A stretch of DNA of 64,000 nt from Notamacropus eugenii (GCF_028372415.1 NC_092875.1:193046372-193110371), one strand, 5' to 3'. Positions 10,726-21,255 are shown, counted from the stretch's first letter. A program made the numbers and translations. The notes: generated by a model from the sequence alone, not told the origin.

Positions 10726-10781
10726 CCCCTCCTCTTTTTCTTCTTTCCTCTCTTAAGTAAATACCTCTTCCCCTTCTGACA

Positions 10782-10887
10782 CCCTTTATGTGTTGTCTTC
10801 CTACATTTGTATGTGAGCTCTTAGAAGACAGAGACTCTCTTGCTTGCTTGCCTGGCACATAGCAAATACTTAATAGAGGTTTGATGC
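10782..10887 (+). repeat. L2 3' end
   Basis: 'gtgagctcttagaagacagagac' and CCTGGCACATAGCAAATACT match the plus-strand L2 3' end. Confidence 0.7.
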
Positions 10888-11066
10888 CCCTATTGTTTTC
10901 AATTGTTTCATTCCTGTTCAACTCTGTGACCCGATTTGGGGTTTTCTTGGCAAAGATACTGGAGTATCTTCTCCAGATCATTTCACAGGTGAGGAAACTG
11001 AGACAAACAGGGTTGAGTGATACGAACTCCAGACCGCATGCTCTATCCACTGGATCATCTCAAAAG
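10888..11066 (-). repeat. tRNA-derived SINE (tail type A), internally deleted
   Basis: GATTTGGGGTTTTCTTGGCA, TACTGGAGTATCTTCTCCAG and 'ctctatccactggatcatc' are the tail and head of the SINE read in reverse. Most of the middle is missing. The overlapping 133-codon minus-strand frame is a by-product of this SINE and the L2. Confidence 0.75.
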
Positions 11067-11103
11067 ACTTCTGCAATTTTAATTTTAAAACTGGGGCACC
11101 TTA

Positions 11104-11335
11104 TACTATCTGTCATCTATCTGTAAATCATCTATGATGTATCTAATTATCTATCATATATTATCTATCCATCTATCTATGTATTTATCATTCATCTGCC
11201 TACCTATCAATCATCTATCATATATTTATCTATCATCTATGTTCTACTGTATATCTCTCTGCCTATCATTGATCTATCAATCTATCTACCTATCAGTCAT
11301 CTACCTATCTCCAGCATCTGTCTTCTTTAACTAGT
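11104..11335. repeat. (ATCT)n microsatellite, degenerate
   Basis: Interrupted CTAT/ATCT units over about 230 bp. Confidence 0.9.
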
Positions 11336-11339
11336 TAGC

Positions 11340-11870
11340 TAACTAGATATTCATCTTTGTATCTATGTCTCTCACCCCATATAATTACCTTTAATTTATA
11401 AAGACTATATAGAATGACTCATTTGCCAAAATAGGTACTCCCAAATTACATTTCTGTTACTATGAGACCATGTGGAAGCAGACACAGTAGTAAATACTTA
11501 TAATTCACAGTGGCACTTTTGAAGAGAATTTGGTTTTCTTCTTAGCTGGCTGTTTTGATAATCCTGTTCTAAGCAGATAGTTTGCAAATTGCCAAGGTCC
11601 TTTCCCTGAGCTGTAAAGTGCTGAAGGCTATTTCCATAAGTCATTGGTCAGTCCCATGTGAAAACCTGAGAGGAATTCTAATATGTCCAGGCTGATGGCA
11701 ATTATAATCTGAAGTCCAAACTTCCTTCATTCCTCTTTGTGCAGAAAGGTATTATGCTATAAATGAAGTCAAAGACCATCTCTTATATCAATATATAGAG
11801 GATTAAGGACCTGGTAGGATCATGACATGAGGAACTGAGGGTTGAAAGAAACCTTATTGCTCTTCCGATA
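11340..11870. other. No gene or repeat recognised
   Basis: Unique-looking AT-rich sequence. Confidence 0.3.
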
Positions 11871-11874
11871 TGAG

Positions 11875-11968
11875 GTAATTTCCTTGAGAGTTGGGACTGT
11901 TTAATTTCTGCCCCACCACTACCACCTGGTATCACCAGTGGTGTTTAACAAACACGTATTGAATTTAA
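11875..11968 (+). repeat. Possible L2 3' end, diverged
   Basis: TTCCTTGAGAGTTGGGACTG and 'aacaaacacgtattgaattt' resemble the L2 tail with an insertion between them. Confidence 0.45.
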
Positions 11969-12139
11969 TTAGAGGTATTCTAGTTAAGTCCCCTCATTTT
12001 TCAGTGTTTTGCCCAAAATGACTGACAAAATCAAAGTCATGTCTTTGAACTCTAAATTCAGGGCATATTTCTATCACACCACACCGGTAAACAATTATCT
12101 TATTCATTCTATTTATTCTATGTACTAGTAATGCTAATC

Positions 12140-12480
12140 CTCTCAGGCTCTACCTCTCTGACTCCTACTCATCTTTCAAAGTTCAACTAAAATGCTACTT
12201 CCTTCAAGAAGTCTTTTCTGATTTCTTCCAGAGACAAATAACTTTTCCTTCCCCTAGTCTGATGCCTTCATTCAGAAATGGTCTTCTTCAGGCCTTTGTA
12301 CTTCTCCAAGCAACAATATTCTACTTCAAATGCTATCTAAACTGTATATGTGTCCTATCAATCTCATTATTAAGTAAACTCCATAACAACTCTATTTTTT
12401 TTCATTTTTGTATCTTCCCACTAGGGTCTAGCACAGAATTCTGTATCCAGTAAGTGATTAATAAATGCTTGCTGAGTTGG
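12140..12480 (+). repeat. L2 LINE 3' end
   Basis: 'tctttcaaagttcaactaaaatg', CTACTTCCTTCAAGAAGTCT and 'gtgattaataaatgcttgctg' follow the L2 3' order. Confidence 0.8.
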
Positions 12481-12554
12481 GCTGCTAAATCCTCAGAACA
12501 TTTTATCTCTGGGATAACTTTCCCACTCTGCTGTTATACCTTATACTAGATCTT

Positions 12555-12740
12555 AGGTTCATAGATTGAGAGATTTAGAGCTCTCAGAGGCTACCTAAAT
12601 TCCCTGATTTTACAGCTGAGGAAACTAAGGCCCAGAAAAGTTAAGTGACTTGTCCAAGATCACATAGGTAACAAAAATCAGAGGAGATCTTTGGATCCGG
12701 GTCCTGTGACTCCAAAGTCAGAATTCTTTCTATAAAAACA
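12555..12740 (-). repeat. MIR-family SINE
   Basis: GATTTTACAGCTGAGGAAAC, 'taaggcccagaaaagttaagtg' and TTGTCCAAGATCACATAGGT are minus-strand MIR. Confidence 0.85.
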
Positions 12741-12774
12741 TGTTGTTTCTCATACCACAGATATCTATTAAAAA

Positions 12775-13022
12775 TAAGAATAATAGCTAGTATTTATACA
12801 GCAGCTTGAGATTTAAAAAACACTTTATCTATATTATCTGATTTGATCCTCACAACACCCCTGTGGAGTAGGTACTATTATCATTCTCTTTTACAGATGA
12901 AAAAAATGAGGCGGAGGTGATCCAGTGGCGTAACCACAGCATATTAAGTATCAGAAGCAGGATTTAAATTTAGGTCATCTTGTCCAACTCCAGCACCCTA
13001 TTTACTATGCTACCTAAGTGCC
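12775..13022 (-). repeat. MIR-family SINE
   Basis: 'aataatagctagtatttatac', CCTCACAACACCCCTGTGGA and 'aggatttaaatttaggtcatc' are minus-strand MIR, ending in a tRNA-like remnant 'atgctacctaagtgcc'. Confidence 0.85.
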
Positions 13023-13026
13023 TAGA

Positions 13027-13205
13027 GACAGCCTGGTGGCACAGAGGACAGAGCTCAGGGTCTAGACTCAGGAAAATCTGAATTCAAAATCCAGCCTCAG
13101 ACAGTTACTGGCTATATAACCCTGGGAAACTCACTTAACCTTTGTCTGCCTCAGTCTTCTCCAGGTTGCTGTGACGATCAAATGGGAAAATATCTTCCAT
13201 GCACT
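13027..13205 (+). repeat. tRNA-derived/CORE-type SINE
   Basis: 'cagcctggtggcacagaggac', CCAGCCTCAGACAGTTACTG and 'ctgtgacgatcaaatggg' follow a SINE order. It ends where the inverted-repeat arm begins. Confidence 0.7.
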
Positions 13206-13653
13206 TAGCATTTATTAAGCACTCTCTATGTGCCAATCAATCAATAAACGTTTACAAAGGACTTCCTGTACTGAAAGGTGAGAATTCAGAGGAAGGTTTG
13301 CCCTCAAGAGGCTCATATTCTAGTAGTGGAAGAAGATAGTATATAAATAGTAAAAGCTTAGCCAGGTCCAGCATTCCAGGAGGGGCTTCCAGTCGTGCTC
13401 CTTTCATTCCCTTCTTGACATTCTCTGGACTTGTCCTTTACTCTTCCTCACTGGCAGACTTGTCCCTGTGCTTGGATACTCTGTCTCCCTCCACCACCCC
13501 TCTCCCCTTCACTTTCTAGCTCTCTTTTGTCTTCCATTGCTGGAAAGTAAGTTTCTTAAGGATAAGGATTATCATGTTTACTTGTATTTATATCTCCAGT
13601 GATTACGACAAAGCACTTAATAAGTATTTTAACTATGTACTTATGTAAGCCCA
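13206..13653 (+). repeat. Outer inverted-repeat arm, left
   Basis: This block reappears reverse complemented at 17031-17508. Where I aligned about 110 bases by hand there were about 5 mismatches. The right arm carries an extra 'ctatctctcaggtt'-like piece near the middle and a TCAGCATGG-type insertion near its inner end. The arm is itself made of an L2 3' end facing left and an L2 3' end facing right (about 13555-13640) around a block without a family name. A local inverted duplication is the simplest reading. Confidence 0.85.
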
Positions 13654-13700
13654 TAGTAGGAACTTTAAAAATGCCTATGTTTACACAACTCCTCTCTCAC

Positions 13701-13940
13701 TGGTGTTGTTCAGCTGTTTGGTTGTATTGGATTCTTTATGACTCCAGGGACCATAGCACACCAGGTCCTTCACCTCTCTATCAAAGTCTGTCCAAGCTCA
13801 TGTTCACTGTTTCCATAACACTCTCAATTCATCTCACCCTCTGTTGTCTCTTTTTCCTTTTGCCATCAATTGTTACCAGCATCAGGGTCTTTTCCAATCA
13901 ATCCTACCTTCTCATTATGTGGCCAAAGTAAGCTTCAACT
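13701..13940 (-). mobile_element. BovB-class RTE LINE fragment
   Basis: In reverse orientation the sequence follows the BovB 3' region: TTTATGACTCCAGGGACCAT, 'agcacaccaggtcc', ACCAGCATCAGGGTCTTTTC and 'ttatgtggccaaagta'. These are the same words in the same order as in ruminant BovB. No open frame of useful length remains. Confidence 0.8.
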
Positions 13941-13984
13941 TTAATATTTAACGTTGCAGTGAATAGCCTGAATTAATTTCTTTA

Positions 13985-14090
13985 TTCCTTAAAGGCAAGG
14001 ATCACATTTGATTTATCTTTAAATCCCCCAAAGTACCTAGTATTGCACCCTATATACAGTAAGAGCTCAGTTAATGTTTGTCAAATAAAC
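13985..14090 (+). repeat. L2 3' end
   Basis: CTTAAAGGCAAGGATCACAT and 'gtaagagctcagttaatgtttg' match the plus-strand L2 tail. Confidence 0.7.
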
Positions 14091-14489
14091 AGACAAAAGA
14101 GTGAGTAACAGCCCAGACCTTGGGAAGCAAGACCCTTGGTTTTTACATGAACTTGACTTATGTCTATTTCCCTCAAAATGACATACTCTAAGCTCAGCAG
14201 TCCTTCATCAGTCACATGTTGTCTCCTCTGTGGCTATTCCAGAAGGCTCAATCCAGGCTAGAAGCAGATGTCTTCTCTCCTTGGTAAAGGTTGTGAACAA
14301 TGCCAGAGAAGTTTCTAAGAGGAGTAGTTGGCATCACAGACATGCCTAGAAACTCAGCCCACTCTGCTTGGGAGCCAACACTCCCGAAAGGCAAGCATTA
14401 TCCGTTCTCCTCATAGTAGAGATCACTAGTTAGAAGCACTGGTTTCAGATTCTGGTTTTCTTTATATACTACCTATGTGACAGGCAACT
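14091..14489. other. No gene or repeat recognised
   Basis: Unique-looking sequence between the left outer and left inner inverted-repeat arms. It has no visible counterpart between the matching right arms. Confidence 0.3.
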
Positions 14490-14647
14490 ACACCCCCAAG
14501 AAGAATGTGGACCATAAAGGGAAGAGGGAGTCAGGCCTCAGTTTAAAAAAAAAAAAAAAATCCGTAAAATATCAGTAAATCAGCAAAAATCAGCTTAAAA
14601 AAAAACTTTATCCTTGAAATAGTGAATATAGGCCACCCCAAAGAAGG
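14490..14647 (+). repeat. Inner inverted-repeat arm, left
   Basis: The sequence (AGAAGAATGTGGACCATAAA, AGTCAGGCCTCAGTTTAAAA, a poly-A stretch, ATAGGCCACCCCAAAGAAGG) matches the reverse complement of 15417-15550. The left arm carries about 40 extra A-rich bases in the middle. Confidence 0.8.
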
Positions 14648-14743
14648 AAACAGTTGAGTGACTTGGACAAGTCACCTCTTTCAAAAAAAGTGCCAATTAT
14701 AATGCTCGCCAACAGGTTGTGCTAGCATACTTGGCCTAACGCG

Positions 14744-14745
<2 letters not shown>

Positions 14746-14794
<49 letters not shown>
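14746..14794. repeat. (CA)n microsatellite
   Basis: About 24 uninterrupted CA units. Confidence 0.97.
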
Positions 14795-14796
<2 letters not shown>

Positions 14797-14854
14797 AATG
14801 GGAGTCAGGGAGAAGAAAAATGAGTGAGAGAATCTGGGTGTCCTGGCTGGGCAG

Positions 14855-15015
14855 GCAAAGCATCTGAGGTCAAGGTTCATTCTGCCATTCGCCATCTATG
14901 TGACCTTGGGTAAGTCTCTTAACTTGGCTGAGTCTCTGATTCCTTATCTGTAAAATGAGGAAGTTGTACTAGATGAGGTCTCTTTCAGCTCTTAAGCCTT
15001 TGATTCCATGATCTA
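14855..15015 (+). repeat. MIR-family SINE
   Basis: CATCTATGTGACCTTGGGTA, CTTATCTGTAAAATGAGGAA and 'actagatgaggtctctttcagctc' are plus-strand MIR with the 'gattccatgat' type end. Confidence 0.85.
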
Positions 15016-15416
15016 TATGTGCATGGTAAGGGCAAAGGAGAGGTGAAAGAAGGCAAAGATGAAAAGCAAACAGGGTTAATCAAATAAGAGGAAATGAGAT
15101 GATGCATTTCTGGTGCAGTGATGCAGCCTGAAAGGAGAAACATCAGTAGCAGGGCAGAAGTAAACCATTTATGAATACAAGAGTAATGAAAATAAATACA
15201 GCTTACAAGTCTAATGAAGAAAATTCCAGAGCGGGTTGAGACCTTAACTGATATAAATGAGGATCATTATCTTCATGGTGCTCTCCTGTTCAGTGTAGGA
15301 CAAGGACCATGGAAATAGAAGGAGATGAGGAGGGATGAGACTGTGAATTACAAGCCCATCACTAGTAAATAGACCTTGAATTCCCTAAGCATAGCAAAGA
15401 AAGCTCAACTCTTCCC
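15016..15416. other. No gene or repeat recognised (loop between the inner arms)
   Basis: Purine-rich, unique-looking sequence between the inner inverted-repeat arms. Confidence 0.3.
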
Positions 15417-15550
15417 CTCTTTGGGGTGGCCTAGATTCAGTATTTCAAAAATAAAGGGGTTTTTTTAACTGATTTTTTAAGCTTTTTTTTTTTTTAAACT
15501 GAGGCCTGACTCCTTCGTGCCTTTATGGTCTACATTCTTCCTGTGGGTGT
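15417..15550 (-). repeat. Inner inverted-repeat arm, right
   Basis: Reverse-complement partner of 14490-14647, with a shorter A/T-rich middle. By-eye similarity outside that middle is clearly lower than for the outer arms. Confidence 0.8.
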
Positions 15551-15554
15551 CATT

Positions 15555-15898
15555 GCCAAGAATCTAATGGCCTTTCTTCAGTCCTCATTTTCTTAACTTC
15601 TCTGCAACTCATCATTGTGGATGTTCCTCTTCTTCTGGATACTTTTTTCTTCTCTAAGTTTTTGTGAGACTTTTCTCTATGTCATGCTCAACAACCACAA
15701 GAGTGTCCCAAGCCTCTATCCTGGGTCTTCTTCTCTTCTCCCTCCATATCGATTCACTTGATCTTTTCACTAACTTTCATGGGCTTAATTATCTGAATTA
15801 TCTGAAAATGATTCCCAGATTTATATATCCAGCCCTAACCTGTCTCCTTAGCTCCAGACTCACATCACCTTTTGGACACTTCAGCATGGACTAGTCAT
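15555..15898 (+). repeat. L2 ORF2 fragment, decayed
   Basis: The DNA follows the L2 reverse-transcriptase region: AATCTAATGGCCTTTCTTCA, 'cctgggtcttcttctcttctccctcc' and 'ccagatttatatatccagcc'. The translated frame 15664-15894 keeps HIDSLDLFT and FIYPALTCLLSSRL around the RT active site, but the catalytic YADD itself is lost. Confidence 0.8.
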
Positions 15899-15924
15899 AT
15901 GCCTATGAATGAGCCATTTTGTTA

Positions 15925-16182
15925 GCATTATTCAGTTGTTTTTTGTTGTGTCTGACTCTTTGTGACCCCATTTGGGTCTGGTTTGTTTTACTTTTTTTTG
16001 GCAAAGATACTGGAGTGTTTGCCATTTTCTTCTCTAGCTCATTTTACAGATGAGAAAACTGAGGCAAATAGGGTTAAGTGATTATGCCACAGTCATTCAG
16101 CTAGTAAGTGTCTGAGGTCAGATTTGAACTCAGGTCTTCCTGAATGCCCAGTGTTCTATTCACTGTGCCACCTAGCTGCCCA
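15925..16182 (-). repeat. tRNA-derived SINE (tail type A)
   Basis: In reverse: TGTGACCCCATTTGGGTCTG, 'ggcaaagatactggagtg', CAGCTAGTAAGTGTCTGAGG and a head ending GTGCCACCTAGCTGCCC. This is a near full-length copy. Confidence 0.9.
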
Positions 16183-16280
16183 TTGTTTGTTTAGGGGATG
16201 TGATTTTCAGGTTCAAACTAACTTCTGATTACTGTTTCATTAATAGGGGAAGCAGGACCTCAAGCTTTATATCCGTAGAC

Positions 16281-16403
16281 AGATGATAGATAGATAGATA
16301 GACAGATAGATAGATAGATAGATAAATTTATCTCTCTCTACATGTATACACATGTATGTGTTTGAGTGTGGGGTCTGTGTGTGTCTGTGTGTCTGTGTGT
16401 GTG

Positions 16404-16466
<63 letters not shown>

Positions 16467-16488
16467 AGAAAGAGACAGAGACAGAGAG
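16281..16488. repeat. GATA / TG / GA compound microsatellite
   Basis: (GATA)n at about 16281-16323, a TG-rich run at about 16350-16405 and (AG)n at 16406-16488. Frames here are poly-Ser/Leu or Arg/Glu artefacts. Confidence 0.95.
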
Positions 16489-17030
16489 AATCCTTTCCCA
16501 CCATATATCAGCTCCACAATGAAGATAATAAGACAAATAACAAAGAAATTTATCAAAATTAGTAGCAACAAGAAAATAGAAACTAATGAAAGTATACGTA
16601 TAAGAATGTATACCAGACAATACAGAGTGAAGGAGCTCCCCCATGGGGAGAAAGGTAACTCAGTACAACCAAAAGAGAGTCCTAGGTCTCACCCAAAGGG
16701 AAGTTCCCCAAAGTCTGTAGTGTAGGAAGCTGGGGATAGGGACGTGATGGAGACTGGTATCTCCTCTCATGCAAGCTTCATAGAAGAGTCTTTTTTTACA
16801 GCAACCTGAGGTGGGGTTGGTTTCTTCCATCTTCTCTCTTGAAGCTGGAGGCCAGAAGTAACTGTAACACCTGCAACAACCTTGAAGATCCTCAAAGTGA
16901 CTCAAACACATGAAGAACTTAAGAGGTCTTCTCTCTCCCATTGTAACCAACTCTTCCCTGTCCCTCAGGTAGGTGGGCACATTGATCTCCACTAATAAGG
17001 AGAGAGCCCTGTAGCAATGGGCATTGAGAT
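16489..17030. other. No gene or repeat recognised
   Basis: A 155-codon minus-strand frame (16660-17127) runs from this stretch into the inverted-repeat arm. No domain is recognised. Confidence 0.3.
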
Positions 17031-17508
17031 TGGGGTTACAAAAGTACATAGTTAAAATACTTATTAAGTACTTTGCCCTAATTACCATGCTGAGCACTGG
17101 TGATATAAATACAAGTAAATATGACAATCCTTATCCTCAAGGAACCTACTTTCCAGCAGTGGAAGACAAAAGAGAACTAGAAAGTGAAGGGGAGTGGGGT
17201 GGTGGAGGGAGACAGAGTATCCAAGCATAGGGACAAGTCTGCCAATGAGGAAGAGTAAAGGACAAGTCCAGAGAATGTCAAAGAGGGAATGAAAGGAGCA
17301 TGACTGGAAGCCCCTCCTGGAATGCTGGACCTGGCTAAGCTTTTACTAAACCTGAGAGATAGCTATTTGTATACTATCTTCTTCCACTACTAGAATATGA
17401 GCCTCTTGAGGGCAAACCTTCCTCTGAATTCTCACCTTTTAGTACAGGAAGTCCTTTGTAAATGCTCATTGATTGATTGGCACATAGAAAGTGCTTAATA
17501 AATGCTTA
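17031..17508 (-). repeat. Outer inverted-repeat arm, right
   Basis: Reverse-complement partner of 13206-13653. It starts with the match to the left arm's 'gtacttatgtaagccca' end and finishes with an L2 3' end 'gcttaataaatgctta'. Confidence 0.85.
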
Positions 17509-17849
17509 TCGACTTACTAAACTTCTGAAATTAACTTGGCTGGAACCTGGTACAGGTACAGAACCTGGTACTGACAGGCACAGGCCTTTCAGGTTCAGTC
17601 CCCAACTTGACTATTCAAATCACTTATAAGAAGTGCTTGAAGTCACTAGATACAATCCTTCCAGTAAGATGGCGGACCATCAGGCCTTAATATCTCTTTT
17701 GTCATGTCAATGTCTTCTAGACTTCAAGCATTGTCATGTGACCTTCAACATGCCATACAGACCCATGGACCTTGCTATCTATCTTACCATTGAATCTTCA
17801 GGATGTTTATATCATTTCATCCACCCTGAAAACACCCTGAAACTTATTA
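17509..17849. other. No gene or repeat recognised
   Basis: Unique-looking sequence with a tandem-like 'cctggtacagg/cctggtactgac' pair near 17547-17575. Confidence 0.3.
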
Positions 17850-17965
17850 TATGTGTTGTCTTCCCCAGTTAGTGTAGGAGTTCCTTGAAACCAGGAAATG
17901 TCCCCATTTTTCTATTTATACCTATAGCACAGAGTAAACACTTAATAAATGTTTTCTCATTCATT
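17850..17965 (+). repeat. L2 3' end
   Basis: 'gtaggagttccttgaaaccagg' and GTAAACACTTAATAAATGTT match the L2 tail. Confidence 0.75.
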
Positions 17966-18600
17966 CATCCATTCACTATTATTAAGAAAGAATCCCAGAT
18001 GTATTAAGGTAAATTAATGCCAACACAACTTTATAGTTTTTGGTATTCTAACTCAATACAAATTACTATCCAAACCTTCTAACATAAAAGTTTGTGTCAT
18101 TACTTGCTGAAAATGTATTCACCAGATTAGCAAACACTGAAGAATGATGTGCCAGAGGTACTATAGCTCTGGTATCTTGATTCTTCCCTGACAACCTGAA
18201 CAGGACCATAAAATACAGAGTGGGTCAAAAGCTGAAGTCTAGAGCAAACATCCCATTTCAAAGTCAGAGGATTGTTGAAACCAATCTTGTCCCAGGTATC
18301 CACAGGGCTACTGAAAACAGAAGGTCACATTGAGAATGAGATCTGTTCATCATGAGCTCATTCAAGAATGTGAGCTCAGGTTTGGAGTGGGGAGGAGGGG
18401 GAGGAAGATTCTCTTCTGTCTCTTTTCCAGTGTGAAAGGCAAGTTTGAGGTCAAACCTTGTCAGTGACCAACAAAGGGAAAAAACAAAAGGAAGAATGTC
18501 CACAGAGCAGAACACACAAACCTTTCACAGTACTATTAACTTGCTTACTACAGGAATAAGCCCATCCTTTGGAGATGAATTAAGTAATATCCTTATTTAA
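17966..18600. other. No gene or repeat recognised
   Basis: AT-rich unique-looking sequence. Confidence 0.3.
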
Positions 18601-18605
18601 AAAGT

Positions 18606-18890
18606 GCTCTCTCTCTCTCTTTCTCTCTCTCTCTTTCTCTGTCTGTCTTCTCTCTCTTTCCCTCCCTCCTTCTCTCTTTCCTTCTTTCTCACTCTCTCCA
18701 TTTCTCTCTCTCTTTCCATCTCTCTCTCTCCTCCTCTCCCTCTCCCCTTTCCCCCTTTCTCCACATATATACATATTTATACACATATATACTTATATAC
18801 ATACAATATACGCATACATATGTGCATTCATACCTATATACATATGTGTAAATGTACATATGCACACACATACATATACATACATTTGCA
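18606..18890. repeat. Polypyrimidine (CT)n tract followed by TA/CA repeat
   Basis: About 160 bp of nearly pure C/T (18606-18765), then TACATA/CACATA units to about 18890. Purine/pyrimidine mirror tracts of this length can form triplex DNA in vitro. Confidence 0.95.
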
Positions 18891-19039
18891 AATACATGAA
18901 AAAATAATTTCATGTTTTTATATATTTTTCAGAATTCCCAAAAGGTCATTTTAAGGGTATTTTAATGGTACTTCCAACCATATTTCTGAATATTGAGTTG
19001 ATAGAACTTATTTAGCATAGGTTCTCCAGATTTTCCTGT

Positions 19040-19215
19040 AATTCCTGGTTGCAGTGGTCAGTGTATTTGGAGTTAGTCTCTGGGTTTGAGTCTTGGCTCT
19101 GTTGCTACCTACAAGACTTCAGATAAACCAGTTTATCTTTCTGATCTGCAAAATATGGTGATGCTACTTATCACACAGAAGTGTTGTAAAAAAAAGTGCC
19201 TTGCAAATACCAAAA
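19040..19215 (+). repeat. MIR-family SINE
   Basis: GGGTTTGAGTCTTGGCTCTG and 'cttatcacacagaagtgttgta' are diverged MIR words in plus-strand order. Confidence 0.7.
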
Positions 19216-19391
19216 TGCCAAAATGCTTTTTAAATATGATTTGTTACTATATCTAATTCCATGCTGCAGTTGAGTTTCTAAGACTGTTACTGGCATTTTA
19301 CTTGTGTAAAAAAAATCACATGCAGAATTAAGTAATAAGTTATGCAATAATTGACTAAAAGAGTTGGAAATATTAGTCAGTCTTCCATTCT

Positions 19392-19586
19392 ACGTGGTAC
19401 AGTTGCAAGAGTGCTGAATGTGGAGTCAGAGGAGCTAGGTTTAAATCTTGGCATTGCCCTATGTGCAGATAATATCTCTGTGACCTTGGGCAAGTCACTG
19501 AACTTCTGTAGGCACCAGTTTTCTCATTTGTAAAATAAAAGTGTTGGACTAGATGTCCTCTGTAGTATCTAACTATATGATTATAT
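19392..19586 (+). repeat. MIR-family SINE
   Basis: TCTGTGACCTTGGGCAAGTC, 'ttttctcatttgtaaaataaaag' and TTGGACTAGATGTCCTCTGT are plus-strand MIR. Confidence 0.85.
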
Positions 19587-19589
19587 GTC

Positions 19590-20935
19590 CTCTTAACCTA
19601 AAGTTGTCTTTTTCACTCTAGATATGTATTCTCTTCATATCTGTTGAATTCTTGTGCATAGATGGCATGGCCCATTATAAATCCACCTCTAGGACTATAG
19701 CTAGACATGATTTATACACTTGTGAGGTCATTTAGCAGAAAGTCTTAGAAGGTTGAAACTTAAAAGACTGTCAAAGAAGTAAATAATCTCTGAATTCTTT
19801 GGTGCCAAAGTTTAATAAGCCACTTGATTTTTAATAATCAAGTGGATTTCTGTCTTATATGGCATCTTTGTTGATGCTTGCTGGTTTAGATAACAGGGGA
19901 AAAAGCATACTAATAAAGGGGTTCTTCTTCAGATGAGATACGTGAGCAACGGAGTCCTCCAGGAATTAGTTCTTAGATCAGCATTCATTAACATTTTTAT
20001 AAATCAACTGGAAGGTTGAATACATGACAAATCTTGAGTTTTGAGGTGGCATTGGTCTTTGTGGATAGAGAAATGCTGCTGAAAGGATGAAAATAAGTGT
20101 TCTACCAAGGTATTGAAGAAGGCAGAAAAGTGATAAATACACTTATTTCAGGGTCCACAAGTATGAAGTAAAGGATTTAACAAAATATATTTATAAGGTG
20201 AGCAGTGGCTAATTACTAATTACTAATTACTAACCCCAGAAAAGAATCTGGGAATTATTGTGTAATGCCCTTATTCTTCATCTGTTTTCAATTTCATCAA
20301 TGTGGACAATACATTTTCCAACAATAATTGTAACCTATTCATGTCTCAGTAGATGCTTTTGAGAGTTTTTATGGCCAGAAAGAATTTCATCACTTGGTTA
20401 ACATCGTGGTGATGAACCTCTCTAAATTTAGTTCATCTAGTTCACAGATGATAGATACACAACCTGTTCCCAGATCCTTCTCAAAGCCTTTTGGTCATTG
20501 TATGATGTACTAGAATCTGCAATCTGATAACAACCTTTATGATCTAAGAGTCAACTCCATGCCATGATAAGGCATTAAATTAGGATGTCTCTAAAGATAT
20601 TGGTAACAAATGCTAAAATATTAACAATACACTGGGAATTTTGCTTCAGGAAGAGCATTATACATAAAAGAGAAAGTATTCATTCCATTTTTAATAGTAC
20701 CATACATCAAAGACCTGTGATTTTTGTTGGTGTGGGAAATCTTTCCACCCATGCAGATCACAGTGTCTATAACTTGCTTACAATGCAGATTGCAATGAAA
20801 ATATTCAAGAAGAGTTTTGATTAACTTATGGAAATCCATGAGTATGGGAAAAATAATATTTAAAGATACAACCTGCCTCTTTTGAGACTATTAACCAGGA
20901 GGAAAGTCATGTTTCCTATCCTAAAAATACCTGTT
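19590..20935. other. No gene recognised; possible old repeats
   Basis: Mostly AT-rich sequence. It contains a short tandem of the heptamer CTAATTA/TAATTAC (about 20210-20234). The stretches 19940-20150 and 20700-20850 read like diverged transposon sequence, but I cannot assign a family. Confidence 0.3.
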
Positions 20936-21115
20936 AGAATCCCAGGTATGTGGCCATGGGCAAGACACTTAACTGTTTGCCTTGGTTTCCTCATCCAAAA
21001 AAACAGGGATAATAATAGCACCTACTTCCCAGGGTTCTTGTGAGGATCAAATATAGTAATATTAAATATTTGTACATCTTAAAGTGCTATATAAAGGCTA
21101 GCTATTTTTACTGCT
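20936..21115 (+). repeat. MIR-family SINE
   Basis: 'atgtggccatgggcaagacac', CTTGGTTTCCTCATCCAAAA and 'gggttcttgtgaggatcaaat' are plus-strand MIR. Confidence 0.8.
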
Positions 21116-21255
21116 AGTGAACATATACAGAGTGTCTAAAAAGTTTTAGTGCAGATTTAAGCTATTAAAGCCTACAGTATATATATACAAATATATGTAC
21201 GTATATTACATATGCATGTACAAAAATACATCTACATTTATATGTATATAATGCA

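Noticed and set aside
10649..11050. 133-codon minus-strand open frame
   Set aside because: Composed of SINE, L2 and MIR sequence.
11104..11335. CRISPR-like repeat array
   Set aside because: It is a degenerate tetranucleotide microsatellite without repeat-spacer structure, in a mammalian genome.
16660..17127. 155-codon minus-strand open frame overlapping the right outer arm
   Set aside because: The part inside the arm is L2-derived noncoding sequence; no domain, and the matching left arm does not carry the frame.
13206..17508. One continuous 4.3-kb palindrome
   Set aside because: Only two blocks per side match; the sequence between them does not, so a single intact palindrome is not supported.
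17640..17700. Start-codon context 'aagatggcgga' as a gene start
   Set aside because: The downstream frame closes quickly, and similar words occur at LINE 5' ends.
21128..21178. 'gtgtctaaaaagttttagtgcag' as a mariner-like transposon end
   Set aside because: No matching second end or TA duplication could be found.
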